DNA from: Antedon bifida
Taxonomy: Eukaryota > Echinodermata > Crinoidea > Comatulida > Antedonidae
Assembly (NCBI GenBank): GCA_963402885.1
Contig: OY727096.1
Span: 14,985,820 to 15,049,819, forward strand
Reading direction: 5' to 3'
DNA: 64,000 nt
The first letter of the stretch is position 1. Each line of letters starts with the position of its first letter. A program made the translations under genes and the position numbers. Under the pieces are notes generated by a model, which did not search any database, was not told the DNA's origin, and saw nothing but the letters and a program-made list of their open reading frames with translations. This document shows positions 26,401 to 37,500 of the stretch, in pieces.

Positions 26401-26711
26401 AGAGTAATATATATATCACCGGGCGGTTTAGAATTAATGTTCTTTGCCTACTGTGTTTATATATATATATATATATATACTCTTCCCGCATAGGCCTACG
26501 CTTGCGTAAAATTGTTTATAACCGCAACAAAACCGTTATTGCCCCAATTATTGCCTGAATTAAAAATAATTTCAAAATTATAATTTTTGGACAATAATAC
26601 TTACACAAAGATTGGTTCATCGTGATCCCATTCTTCCCAAACTTTAGGAACTGGTAAAGTACGGGATTGAGCGAGAACAAACAAGCAAGCTAAGACTGCA
26701 AAACTCTTCAT
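6697..26711 (-). CDS. Giant secreted mosaic protein: EGF, WxxW, TY1 x12, VWC/pacifastin-like x13
   Basis: A spliced gene of about 45-50 exons and roughly 2,300 residues (estimate). The start is the ATG at 26711, followed by a clear signal peptide (MKSFAVLACLFVLAQS). In order: EGF-like CCEGWQGDRC; a complete EGF module (near 25280-25375); a mucin/CILP-type WxxW domain (25098 down to 24461); duplicated block A (23874-16206); duplicated block B (15917-8880); a partial TY1 module (8320-8445); and three VWC/pacifastin-like modules ending in SSRNCQ and a TAA at 6697. Almost every module is bounded by phase-1 introns or a split TG|N cysteine codon, the classic pattern for exon shuffling. TY1 modules show CYCV/CFCV cores with six cysteines. 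TY1 domains often inhibit cysteine proteases and pacifastin domains inhibit serine proteases, but VWC relatives bind growth factors, so the function is open. N-glycosylation sequons are very frequent. I recognise no named orthologue. Confidence 0.85.
8540..8770 (-). mobile_element. SINE-like relic in an intron
   Basis: On the minus strand a tRNA-like head is visible: A-box-like TTGGTGGTTAAC near 8730, and a degenerate B box GGTGTTCAATC near 8695. The tail near 8595-8640 (GGATGGATAAAC...) is shared with 32350-32390. Degenerate, so family and ends are uncertain. Confidence 0.4.
8880..15917 (-). repeat. Duplicated multi-domain block B (second copy in the protein)
   Basis: Repeats the exon order of block A. 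Five VWC/pacifastin-like modules run from 15917 to about 13982. A split TY1 follows (13635-13294, again with an intron after PVQ), then a linker (about 12960-12881) and TY1 (12662-12455). A tiny linker (about 12233-12203), TY1 (12010-11786), a linker (11692-11615), TY1 (11210-11003) and a linker (10687-10543) come next. The block closes with TY1 (10280-10070), a glycosylation-rich exon (about 9850-9625), TY1 (9430-9218) and a linker (about 9030-8880). Matching pairs are obvious: PGVFRPTC with SPLQCQPQSGICYCVD occurs in both blocks, as do NGTLTHIS and YTALQCNR. Linkers have diverged much more than modules. Confidence 0.85.
14563..14645. repeat. Two-copy direct repeat, about 46 bp
   Basis: The words CAACAATGTCAGGGCTAAGG and TTTTATAAA occur twice in tandem inside an intron of the mosaic gene. 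Confidence 0.7.
16141..16191. repeat. 17-bp tandem repeat, three copies
   Basis: CATGACCTCTCAAAGGG repeated three times without change, in the intron between blocks A and B. Confidence 0.85.
16856..17395 (-). repeat. Exon with a 14-residue repeat carrying two N-glycosylation sequons each
   Basis: A 540-base exon between two TY1 modules. About eight tandem copies follow the pattern F-N-x-[ST]-x-W-N-x-[ST]-x-[FL]-x-x-[LMV]; one clean copy reads FNESIWNQTDFNRL. More than twenty Asn-x-Ser/Thr sequons fall in about 150 residues. At DNA level this is a 42-base unit. The matching exon of block B (near 9840-9625) keeps only a short, irregular version (LFNLTNIFNAS, FNISQFNATLWNIT). The exon ends with NCNCTKYN before its donor at 16855. 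Confidence 0.85.
17414..17575. repeat. Minisatellite with 54-bp higher-order unit in an intron
   Basis: An 18-bp unit (AGGACTGGACAAAATAGG and a variant with ATTGGTCTAAATATG) is arranged in about three 54-bp cycles, 20 bases upstream (in transcript sense) of the glycosylation-rich exon. It creates long open frames rich in FCPVLL on the minus strand, which are artefacts. Confidence 0.85.
21179..21273. mobile_element. Short MITE-like element, AGAACCCC family
   Basis: Left end ACAGTAGTAGAACTCTATTG and right end AAAAGAGGGGTTCTGTTG form imperfect inverted termini. Related GTAGAACCCC words flank sequence at 33,500-33,715, 57,325 and 58,266. Confidence 0.45.
24718..24811. mobile_element. Small MITE, about 95 bp
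   Basis: Terminal inverted repeats AAAGCTTGGTTCCCACTTG (left) and CAAGTGGGAACCAAACTTTA (right) enclose a short GC-rich core. No coding capacity. Lies in an intron next to the WxxW exon of the mosaic gene. Confidence 0.7.
26053..26150. repeat. GTCG/GTCTG-rich simple repeat next to a short hairpin
   Basis: GTCGCGTGGACGCGAC is a hairpin-forming word, followed by about 45 bp of GTCGGTCGGTCTGTCGG-type repeat and, at 26145, another GCACGCGAC. In intron 1 of the mosaic gene. Confidence 0.6.
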
Positions 26712-27557
26712 GTTAGAAACTACCGTCTCCTAATGGTGCGTTCACACAGTTAATGTTAGAAGTGTTGTCACCTGGAATTCACCAGATGTTGTGTTTGCTA
26801 CATGGGTAAGGCGACAATAAAATATCCCATCCAAATGATCACGTGATTCATAATTACCTTACCCTTGATCGGGTTGGAGAGGAGCCAGTGATTGAAGCTC
26901 CAAATATCAGCTGATTTTTATTGTTCGTTTCGAGAAGAACACGATTACCTCGATTTGTTTTGCAAAGTGGGTCGTTGTGATAAGGCAGAGAAGGGGATAC
27001 AAACCAATAATAAAGTAGGCCTAATCAATACCAAAGTGCCATTGTATAGAACATGAATAAAACTAAAGGTCGCTTATTATTTGACTAGTAGGCCTACTTT
27101 TCGACGTTGCATATGGATCGGATTTTTTTTTTCAATGGGGATATCAATTAGGATTTTGGCGTTGGAGTGTGGAGTGGGAAAGAAATGGTGATGTACAACA
27201 GACATGATTATCGTGCCAAAAGTCCGTGATAAACCATCTATATTGGTTTGGTTACTGTTATATTAACGAATCGCGCGATCTTTTTTTTAATTACAAGCAA
27301 TAATAAGTTATGATAATAAGAAAAACAAATTTACTCGATTGTGCATATATCCTGAATATATTTTGTTATTATAACTTTTGCTGGTGATTTACATACAATG
27401 GTAGCTGTTTGTGTTTGTCCTCCAAAACAATTAGTAATAATATTTTCTCTTTATAGCAAGTAATTAATATTTCAATTTAAAAACAAATAATGTAAATAAA
27501 CATTATAACACAAAATAAACGTAAAATAACGAGAAATTCGGCTACTCCGAACACAAC
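26712..27557. other. Upstream flank of the mosaic gene
   Basis: Presumed promoter and 5' UTR of the minus-strand mosaic gene. I see no clear TATA or initiator element. GATCACGTGATT, a palindromic E-box-like site, lies near 26838-26850. No coding frame recognised. Confidence 0.4.
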
Positions 27558-29275
27558 CTGTGCGTTCATACGGTATGCACACATCACGTAGCTCAGAACT
27601 ACTGCGTTCATACGGTATGCACACATCACGTAGCTCAGAACTACTGCGTTCATACGGTATGCACACATCACGTAGCTCAGAACTACTGCGTTCATACGGT
27701 ATGCACACATCACGTAGCTCAGAGTTACTACGTTCATACGGTATGCACACACGTAGCTCAGAACTACTGCGTTCATACGGTATGCACACATCACGTAGCT
27801 CAGAACTACTGCGTTCATACGGTATGCACACATCACGTAGCTCAGAACTACTGCGTTCATACGGTATGCACACATCACGTAGCTCAGAACTACTGCGTTC
27901 ATACGGTATGCACACATCACGTAGCTCAGAACTACTGCGTTCATACGGTATGCACACATCACGTAGCTCAGAGTTACTACGTTCATACGGTATGCACACA
28001 CGTAGCTCAGAGCTACTGCGTTCATACGGTATGCACACACGTAGCTCAGAGTTACTGCGTTCATACGGTATGCACACACGTAGCTCAGAGCTACTGCGTT
28101 CATACGGTATACACACGTACAGTGGCGTACCGGCTATGAGTGTGCTCACTGGCTAAACCCAGCTTATGGGGGCCCCTGAGCAGTGCCCAGAGGATATACG
28201 GTATTCACACACGCAGCTCACAGTTACTGTGTTCATACGGTATGTACACACGTAGCTCACACTCGTTCATATGGTATCACACACGTAGCTCACAGTTACT
28301 GTGTTCATACGGCATGTACACACGTAGCTCACAGTTACTGCGTTCCTACGGTATGCACACACGTAGCTCACACTCGTTCATACGGTATCACACACGTAGC
28401 TCACAGGTACTGCGTTCATACGGTATGCAAACACGTAGCTCACACTCGTTCATACGGTATGCACACACGTAGCTCACACTCGTTCGTACAGTATCACACA
28501 CGTAGCTCACACTCTTTCATACGGTATGCACACACGTACTAGCTCACACTCGTTCATACGGTATTCACACACGTAGCTCACACTCGTTCATATGGTATTC
28601 ACACACGTAGCCCACACTCGTTCATACGGTACGGTATTCACACACGTAGCTCACAGGTACTGCGTTCATACGGTGTGCACACACGTAGCTCACACTCGTT
28701 CATACGGTATTCACACACGTAGCTCACACTCGTTCATACGGTATTCACACACGTAGCACACAGGTACTGCGTTCATACGGTATGCACACACGTAGCTCAC
28801 ACTCGTTCATACGGTATACACACGTAGCTCACAGGTACAGTTGCGTTCATACGGTATGCACACACGTAGCTCACACTCGTTCATACGGTATACACACGAG
28901 CTCACAGGTACTGCGTTCATACGGTATGCACACACGTAGCTCACACTCGTTCATACAGTATACACAAGTAGCTCACATGTACTGCGTTCATGGCGTTCAT
29001 ACGGTATGCACACACGTAGCTCACACTCGTTCATACGGTGTCACACACGTAGCTCACACAAATGTATCATACGGTATGCACACACGTAGCTCACACTCGT
29101 TCATACGGTATGCACACATGTAGCTCACACTCGATCATACGATGTCACCCACGTAGCTGACACTCGTTCATATATGGTATTCACACACGTTGCTCATAGT
29201 TACTTGCGTTCATACGGTATCACACACGTAGCTCACACTCATTCATATGGCATTCACATACGTCCATATGCACTT
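27558..29275. repeat. Large minisatellite: 42/39-bp array, then a degenerate shorter-unit array
   Basis: From 27558 to about 28115 some fourteen near-identical units of 42 bp, or 39 bp when TCA is missing, carry CGTTCATACGGTATGCACAC and CACGTAGCTCAGA. After a non-repeat insert at about 28122-28192, a more divergent array of related units (CACACTCGTTCATACGGTAT) runs to about 29275. Unit lengths divisible by three keep several frames open on both strands; these are not genes. Confidence 0.95.
28122..28192. mobile_element. Insert splitting the minisatellite
   Basis: About 70 bp beginning CAGTGGCGTACCGGCTATG, unlike the flanking repeats. Part of it (ACCGGCTA and AAACCCAG words) resembles sequence near 7575-7590. 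CAGTGGCGTA is a common terminus of hAT-type non-autonomous elements, so a small element or fragment is possible. Confidence 0.3.
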
Positions 29276-31506
29276 AACAGACCAGAGTTAGTAACGCGGA
29301 AGGCAGTCTTGGAAATGGCCAAACCTCACAAATAGGGTTCAATGACTGATGGGAAAACATTACAATGTACACTTTAGATAAGATAACAATATATAAATAT
29401 AATATTTCAAACATAACTCATTGTTTCGATATAGTTTTAATCACATAGTAAACTCAACTTTTACAAAGTAAACATTTACTTTACCTCGTATAAGATTATA
29501 TAAAATAGGAATAACTGTAAACATGACCCGTAGTTTCGTTCAAGTCAGTTAAGTCTCCGGGATGCGGATCTAATAACAATACTGTAACCCATTTAAAATC
29601 ATTACACTACAATGCATTTGCATACAAGGAAAGTGATTTCTTTACAATGTAAATCGTTATTAAACGCAACATATTTAGTTCCGTCATTACAAGAAGTAGA
29701 TCATCCGATATGGAATATATCGAATAGCTCCGGGAGTTCTCAACATAAACACGCATTTGGCAAGTGATATGTTGCAATATTTCTAAAACGATGTTTTCTT
29801 GTGCCTTTACAATTGTTTTGGGGAACCGAAAAGTGTGATTATACTATAAACTAAAGTAATTGTGGTTGCGCAATTATGATTTTTATATTTATTGTTATGG
29901 GGGGTTTGTGTTAGAGGAGCGCCGAGCACGGTAATGGACACCTGAGTTTGCATCGCATAACATTTCACTTGAAAACATTTTACACAAAACCATGCTCCCC
30001 CTCCCATGATATTGTTTGTGGCGTAGGCGCCCCTCTTATACACAATGCTGGATCTTTCACTGGTTTAAAATTAATTAATTAGGTCTCCCTGATTGCCCGT
30101 TAATGAATTCACCTCGGTTATCGACTTTGTTTTAGTCTGCATCTTTAGTGATCGAGTGTTTAATTGTTGTCACGATCGTATTTTAGTCCGCACCCTCTAC
30201 CAGGGAAGAGTGAAATTATAATTTCACTATTTCCTGGTAATAATAATAATATTTATTCGGCAAAAGTTCTTAAAAATACGTTTTACAATCCATCTTGCCA
30301 GGAGCAAGTAATAGGCATGAGCCCAAACAGAAAACTGCTCTTACTCCATCAAAAAATCTCAGCGGGAATTGAACCAGCGATCTCAACTGTGAGAGGCTGG
30401 ATACATAACCATTACACCAAACTCTCATTTACGATACAACTTTGTTGTCTCGATCGTTTTTGTACCGTAGTAAAGGGGTTTGGTCTGCCGGAATTTACCG
30501 CCGTTTTATTCATTTGTTTTCTTCTGCACCGTTTTATTGAATGAGTTTGGTCTGCCGAAGCTTGTTTATCAGCCAAATTGTCCAGGTACTTTTCATAATA
30601 CTGATACTGGCGTGACGCTGTTAGCCATCAGTGATGGCATGATTGCTTAATATCTGCAATTCATTATTTCCTTCTTAATTTTCTTTCTTTCTTTCTTTCT
30701 TTTAAAGCGAAAATGTTTCATCGTATTTTTGTACACACTTAGTAACCATGTATGTTTAATCCGGAAGAAGTATACAAGTTTAAATGACTGATGGTTGGAT
30801 AATAATGTATAATTTATTTGAAATGGTTAATTTATTGGTTCAATATTATATTTAATGTGACGATTTTAATTATCAAAAATAAACAGATATAATAAAATCT
30901 TTGTCTCACAATTCCACATTTGTCCTTTACTTATGTCACGAATTTCCAAAAACAGCAGTTTACAATGACAAAATACATTACTATACACAACAGTATTTGG
31001 TACTGGTCATAAACTTTATTTCAGCTGAAATTTGTCCATTTTACATATAATTTCAAATCAAATTTCCAAGAAGATGATTGGTGGACAAAAAGTTATGGAG
31101 CAATTTCCAAGAGGATGATTGGTGGACAAAAAGCTATGGAGCATTATTAATTAAATTATTAAATAAACGATAATAACAAACATATTTTATAAGAAAATAA
31201 GAGAAAGAAATATACAATTTAATAACATAAACCAGGTAACAGAAAATGATAGACGATTGTAGCTATCAAAGAAATGTAAGAAAGTGAAAAAAAAGAAAAG
31301 AAAGGAAGGGGTGTTACAGTATAATGAAAAGAAAGGAAGGGGTGTTACAGTAATGAAAAGGAATGGAAAGTAGGAATATCAGGATGGTTCAAGTTAGAAA
31401 CAAAGTATAAAAGTATAGTGCATGAGATATTTTGAATTATATTTAATACTATCTATAGTTTTTTTAAACAAAATTGGAGAAATTTAAACCGTAATCTGGC
31501 GTGTTC
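29276..31506. other. Intergenic region between the mosaic gene and NPLOC4
   Basis: AT-rich, no gene recognised. It holds a SINE (30238-30425), a CTTT microsatellite near 30680, a 46-bp two-copy repeat at about 31066-31143 (GATGATTGGTGGACAAAAAG), and a two-copy GAAAGGAAGGGGTGTTACAG repeat at about 31296-31352. The low-coordinate end of the NPLOC4 3' UTR probably ends near the TTTATT (AATAAA on the minus strand) at about 31016. Confidence 0.5.
30238..30425 (-). mobile_element. tRNA-derived SINE
   Basis: On the minus strand the head has an A box (TGGTGTAATGGTTA, 30405-30419) and a B box (GGTTCAATTCCC, 30364-30376) at tRNA-like spacing. The body ends in an (ATT)n-type tail at 30238-30252. Too long and too decayed in the acceptor stem to be a tRNA gene. 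Confidence 0.65.
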
Positions 31507-34500
31507 TCACGGCCTTGAACTCTCGCATAATTCGCAAGCTTGTCGATTACCAGAGTTGATAAATGTACAAGCATTGCAGGCCCATGTAGCTGCTGCTGAC
31601 GATGATGATGATGCCTCGTCTGATATATCAATTGGTCCTGATGAGAATGTAGGGCTAGGTGCTGTGGAATAAAAATGTTCATGAAAGCTACCTTGTACAT
31701 CAGTAAACACATAAGTGTAATTTGGAAAAAAATAATGAATGAGATTGACCTATGACATGTCCAGCAGTTCTGAGTAACCATTATTTGACATGCTCTATAA
31801 TGTCATTTATGTCATCACAGGTCAAGTTAATATTTAGTTATTACTGATGTGACATTACAGGTCATATCAGGTGATACTTGTCTAACCTGACATGACCTAT
31901 AATGTTAAAGTTAAGTAATTATTCAATAGAATAGTCGTTAAGGTGCTTTCAATTTGCGATGACCTAGGAACCAGTCATGTTCTGTCAAGTCATTGTGTGC
32001 ATACAGGGTCATTGGGACATGCTTCCTCACTGCATTCTAGGTCTACACCAATGACCCAATATATATAGGTCATAGTTCATTATAAATTAAAAGACCGTTA
32101 AAATACCTTGTGCAGCCATAAAGTGTTGTAGCGTTGACCAGTGTTCTCCTTTACTCCATTCCTCTGCTAATTTCATATCATGTAATTTTAAAGCATCCAA
32201 AAGCAAATCCATATGCTCCTGTAAAAAAAACATATTGATAAATTATTTTGAAATCTAAGTATCTGTCAAAACTATAAATCAAGGAAAACATTGGTTAGAT
32301 TATACAAAAATGTATTTTATTTATTTCAAATTCTCGCCATTTATGGGATGGACAAACTTACTATATCATGCTTATAAATTAAAGGCGTATTAAACTTGAT
32401 ATTGAAACAGTGCAGAGCAAAATGTGTTTTTTAGACCAATTTCTTTGCAACTGCCGAACGCTGTGTTCTGCAATCCTTGCCCGTTTCTCCGCACACAAAA
32501 TCAATCGAGCATGCAATAAATAATAACAATTAAAGAGCGTCACAAGCAGCAGGTCATCGTCGATCGAACATAAATCCTGAATCGGAGGAGGTATAGTAAT
32601 CTCATGCACCCATTAAAAAATACATAAGAAAATATAATACATCAATCAAAGTACAATATTTATAAGTATTAACAGGGAAACAAACTTTCTGTCTTTCCTA
32701 ACTTAAGAATACAGTAAACCTATTCTCTTTACTAGGGCAGGAGGCAGGTGCTCACCAGAGTTCAATTTAGTCTGAACCCTGGTTACCAACAAGGGCGTAT
32801 CCCCATACTTCGGTTTGGGTTCAGTTTTTTTCTCTGAGTTTCTACTGTATGATCAGTGCATAAAACGCTTTAGTCTGAACCCTGGTTACCAACAAGGGCG
32901 TATCCCTTATACTTCGGTTTGGGTTCAGTTTTTTTCTCTGAGTTTCTACTGTATGATCAGTGCATAAAACGCTTTAGTCTGAACCCTGGTTACCAACAAG
33001 GGCGTATCCCTTATACTTCGGTTTGGGTTCAGTTTTTTTCTCTGAGTTTCTACTGTATGATCAGTGCATAAAACGCTTTAGTCTGAACCCTGGTTACCAA
33101 CAAGGGTGTATCCCTTATACTTCGATTTGGGTTCAGTTTTTTTCTCTGAGTTTCTACTGTATGTATACTGTATTCTATAATATATATACTCTGCATATTT
33201 GTTAGACTCTCACATGCCATATATTGTACACATTTCTAGAACATGTATGCACTTTTTCATGGTGCACGTCCATTGGACGAGTACCTGCTAGTAAGTATAT
33301 ATGTATGTATATAATCAGTCCATTAGTGATGACCCATATAATAGATAAGTACATGCTAGAGATCAAGGCTGCTGTGCTTATCATACAATACTTCATTTGA
33401 ACCTTGTGAGTAAACTATTTTATATAATAATATTGATATAGTGATTAACAGCAAGGCTAATTGAAGGCAAACTTTATGCTGTAATCATTGAAAAATGAAA
33501 TACAGTAAAACCCAGGGAGTTGTACACTAACTCCCTGGTAAAACCCCTCTTTGAAACACCCTTATTCAGTTAAGTTATCCTGTTAAGAAGACACTTTCCC
33601 ATGAAACAAGAGGAAGTATACGTTTTACACTACAGCCAACTCCTATTCAGAGGACAACCCTATTAAGTGGCGTCCAGATAGTGTCCTCTTAATAGAGGTT
33701 GTACTGTTATCTTATATGAGATGAGATCATAAGAAATTCTATTTTCTGCATTTCTAGAGAGTACAGAGTGATTTATCTTGTACCTTTTTAAAAACTGTAC
33801 TTTAATCTAGTTACCCAGCTAGACATGAAGGCTAGTTGATATCCAGGGGCCCTCTATGACAATATCAAACAAATTTACCTAACTAATAAATAAATAAAGA
33901 TATGTACAATTGATATTAAATTTGTTTGTGAATTTTTGGAATATTTATAATATTCTAAAAATTCACAAACACTTTACAAAAAATTAGAAAGTCATACTTG
34001 AGTGAAAAGTTAGTATTTGCATACCTTTAGAGGGAACATTTCAAATGTTGCTAGGTACATAAGAAGGTGAAAATCTGACATAGCTTGTAGGAATTCAGAC
34101 TTTGGAAACTGTTTCATATATTTGGATAAGGCTGTTAAATCTTGGATCTCCCCAAACTCTGATCTATTCTCTATTGGAAAATGATTAGCTGCGTTACGAC
34201 CATTAAATGCATAGATTGGATCCTTTGAAAAGCCACTTGGTACCTAAAATAAATAAATTATGGGAGAACATATTACAACATAACAAATATGATTTAATAT
34301 TGAGGATAAAAGAGTTACTATCAAGGCTTTTTTTACACTGCATTTGACTTTGTTCGTGAATAAAAAGTCTCCTTTTTTGAATAACAGTAGTAATTGAAAA
34401 TAGTTTGTTTGTCAGTTAATAATTAGTAATTGTAAGAACTTGCGTCCAATAGCAGGAACTCTACAGGTAACGGTCTGGCTAATTTCTTCAGAACATTTCC

Positions 34501-37500
34501 ATAACTATCTTTTTCCTAAAAATAGAAACAAAATTGCAGTCATATGTTAGAGCATAGTCAATAGAACGTTTCTATTGACTATGGTTAGAGTGTCACTATA
34601 CTTAGTATACATATAAACACTTCAAAACCAATGTATTTGAAATTTATATGGGAAAATAAAATCTTGGTACGTAAAAGGAGGTTATATTGTATTTAGACTC
34701 AAGTATTTAAAGTCTATAAATAAATGTTGACATCATCTTCTTACAAAGATCAAGGGAAAATAAAATCTGGGTATATAAAAATAAATATAGATAATTTATT
34801 TAGATAAACATTTCTTAGTCTGATCTTTGATGGAAATGTATTGATCTTGTTCCTGTACTGTACTTACATTATAAAAGACATCAGGAACATACTGATCTTG
34901 TGTGGATTCTCGTATGTAGCCTAATTCTGGGGCGTCTTTAGTCGGAATAAGGCAGCAATCTCGTACAAGTGCCATACACTGATTTGATACCTGATAGCAC
35001 TCTTGATGAATTTGATTATTTACATCTCCTAAACAAATTAAATCATACATAAATAATTTTTTTTATTATTATTAATTTATTTTTATTAACAATAAAGTCT
35101 TTTGAAATGGTTTGTTTCCTCATTTATTGTTTTTTGAAAAGTAGTGTATATGATCAAATATAATCCCATGCTCAAGTATAATCCCACCCCTAATTTGGGT
35201 TAAATTTGGACACAAGACATTGGTAAACCATTGTTATTGCAATCCTAGTATAACCATATCCCCTTAGCTTTACCAAATCTCAAACCACATTGTCCCATAC
35301 TCGGTCATACTGTATATTCATTGTTCCACCAACTACAAACAATCTTAGTCAACAAACTTTTGCCAATGATATACATGACCTATTATTCACCTAATAATAT
35401 TTACTCATAGCTGACAACATACAATATGAACTGGGGTTAGCAAACAACATTCAATATTTATTGTTGTACTTATCTGTATGTTAAACTACATTGATTATCT
35501 AAATGGAATTCTTGTTTATTTTCTATTCAGATCTGGTCATACTGAGATATGTTTGATAAATACATCTCACTATCTTACTACTAATGGCGTGATGGATGCA
35601 AAACATACACACATATCATCAAAATTGTACATACAAAAAATACATTTGCGCGCTCATTAGTCATGTGACCATATTTGGTATTTAATTTACAGAATGGTAG
35701 CATGTGATAATAAAAAATTGATGTTTGCATAGTCTAGTTAATAGGGATCTTTTGATTTGTGACAACCGGTGACCAAACTATGTTGTGTTATTGCATTGTG
35801 TGCATGCAAAATATGTTTCCTCGCTCTCCACCTCGACACAATTTTGATGGTTTCTAGGTCCGATTGACCTAGTTAGGTCATCGGTCGTTGCAAATCAAAA
35901 GCTCCCTAATGTGTAGTGATGACATCACAATTGTTACTATTGTACCTGTTATAATACATGTTACAAACTTTGAGCCAAAGTATTTATCAGTTGCTTCATT
36001 GCATGGATTACAGTGTTGATTCTGAAAGCTAGCTGCCATTATACATTCTTCTGCACTTAAGAAATGAGCATCCTTCAAGAAGAAAAACAAAATAAAAACA
36101 GTCTTAGAAAACATTCACAAAGGGAGTCTTCATTATAAAGACCAAAAAAAATAGATTGATAACCACACCCTGCCATCACCCACAATACATTTGTAAATTT
36201 GTTTAAAGTATTTTAATGAATTTGAATTGTCACTAAGTTACAAATAATTAATTTACTTTAATTAAAATTACATACCATATTTCTTGTGTGTTTAACTGTT
36301 CCTTTATTTAAATCTTCTGGTATTAAATCTGTGAAAATCCAACCCACCTGTATAAAAACAAAACATGTTATCAAATATATTTACTCATGAGAAAGCATAA
36401 GTGTACAATTATAGACAGATGTAGTTGTATTAGACAAATGTAATGGACAAAAAATAAATAAAATCAAGCTAAAACATGCTTTGTTGATAGATAATGAAAT
36501 GAAGTATAAGATTTTCAACAATTTTGACCAACTATACTATGAACCAACCAACTATATATTAACAGAACTATGAACTATTATTTTAATCTATTAATTTAAA
36601 GTTAGCTCACTCACTTAAACTGCAATCATTACAAAGTGTATCTATTTCATACATTTCATTTTTTTGAATTGCTGATTTAAAAAAAAAAATTAAACATATT
36701 ACTTGTTCTCAGATTCTGAGGAAACAAAACTCTTATCATCATCAGGTACTAGTGTATATATTTTATTTACTTAAGGCTAAAGTCATGCAGTTATTTCTGT
36801 AGAACTGAAATTTCAATCTGGTCATAAGGCAACTTTACATTGATATCTGCCATATTTATATAAGCAAAACAATTGAAAGAAATTAAAATAGTAAGGGGTA
36901 AAGTTATGCTTCGTTCAGCAAAAACCAGTAAGTTTAAAGGTCAAATCTGACATTACTCCAGATATTATTGACATTAGTGATTGCAAATGCTGTCATAGCC
37001 ATGCATTTAGCATGCTAACGAGACGTGTCGTAAGATGATTTTAATCTTATTTACATACAAAACATAACTGTTAAACTTTATCAATCAGTCTATAAGGATG
37101 ATTGACTAACGGATAAAAATAGATATCAAAACCATAAACAACAATTAATTTATTATAAGGTAAAGCAGTAAACCATTTTATGAAGAAAAGATCAGTCATA
37201 AAAAAAGATATTTTTCTGTAGCATCAAAGTTGAAATTCTGAATATAAAAATAGACTAGAGATAATAAAAACTTCCCAAGACCCTTATCCATCAAGGATTC
37301 ATTAATGAAGAACAACCATACATGCACAAGATAGCATCATTTGATGTCTATAAACCCCTTTGATAACATTTTGATCTGTGAATTTTTGGATTGCTCAAAT
37401 GAGCCAGCTATTCCTCTACTGCTACTAAAAGCAGTGTTTTCATCTCTACTAAGACTAGTTCTTGTGATCATAATGATTACCCTATCATAGCCTTATCCTA

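Larger units (their letters stand above)
24461..26711 (-). other. N-terminal part: signal peptide, two EGF-like modules, WxxW domain
   Basis: Exon 1 (ATG at 26711, donor near 26605) encodes the signal peptide and an acidic KVWEEWDHDEP segment. The next exon (near 25808-25858) gives a short EGF-like tail with CCEGWQGDRC. The third (near 25280-25375) is a complete EGF module with the CxCPPGxxGxxC ending. Two exons (about 25000-25098 and 24461-24657) make the WxxW domain: ENEYCWTMWNN, then GDFE, CRTTGG, then CEDYEVRFLC. This is the cysteine pattern of the domain found in gel-forming mucins and cartilage intermediate layer protein. A short Lys-rich exon (near 24120-24172) links to block A. Confidence 0.8.

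Noticed and set aside
26380-26490. Imperfect palindrome around AT microsatellite with GGAAGAGTA and TACTCTTCCC
   Set aside because: The inverted words are short and the middle is simple TA repeat; not enough to call an element.
27472-28156. Long open frames on both strands of the minisatellite (repeating CIPYERSSSELR or RSYGMHTSRSSELL)
   Set aside because: They exist only because the 42/39-bp units are multiples of three. All frames are equally open and there is no start context, splice signal or protein similarity.
28140-29123. Open frames over the degenerate repeat half (HTRSSHSFIRY-like)
   Set aside because: Same cause as the main array; no sign of coding selection.
30361-30425. tRNA gene on the minus strand
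   Set aside because: A and B boxes are present, but there is no matching acceptor stem and a SINE body with tail follows, so it is part of a SINE.
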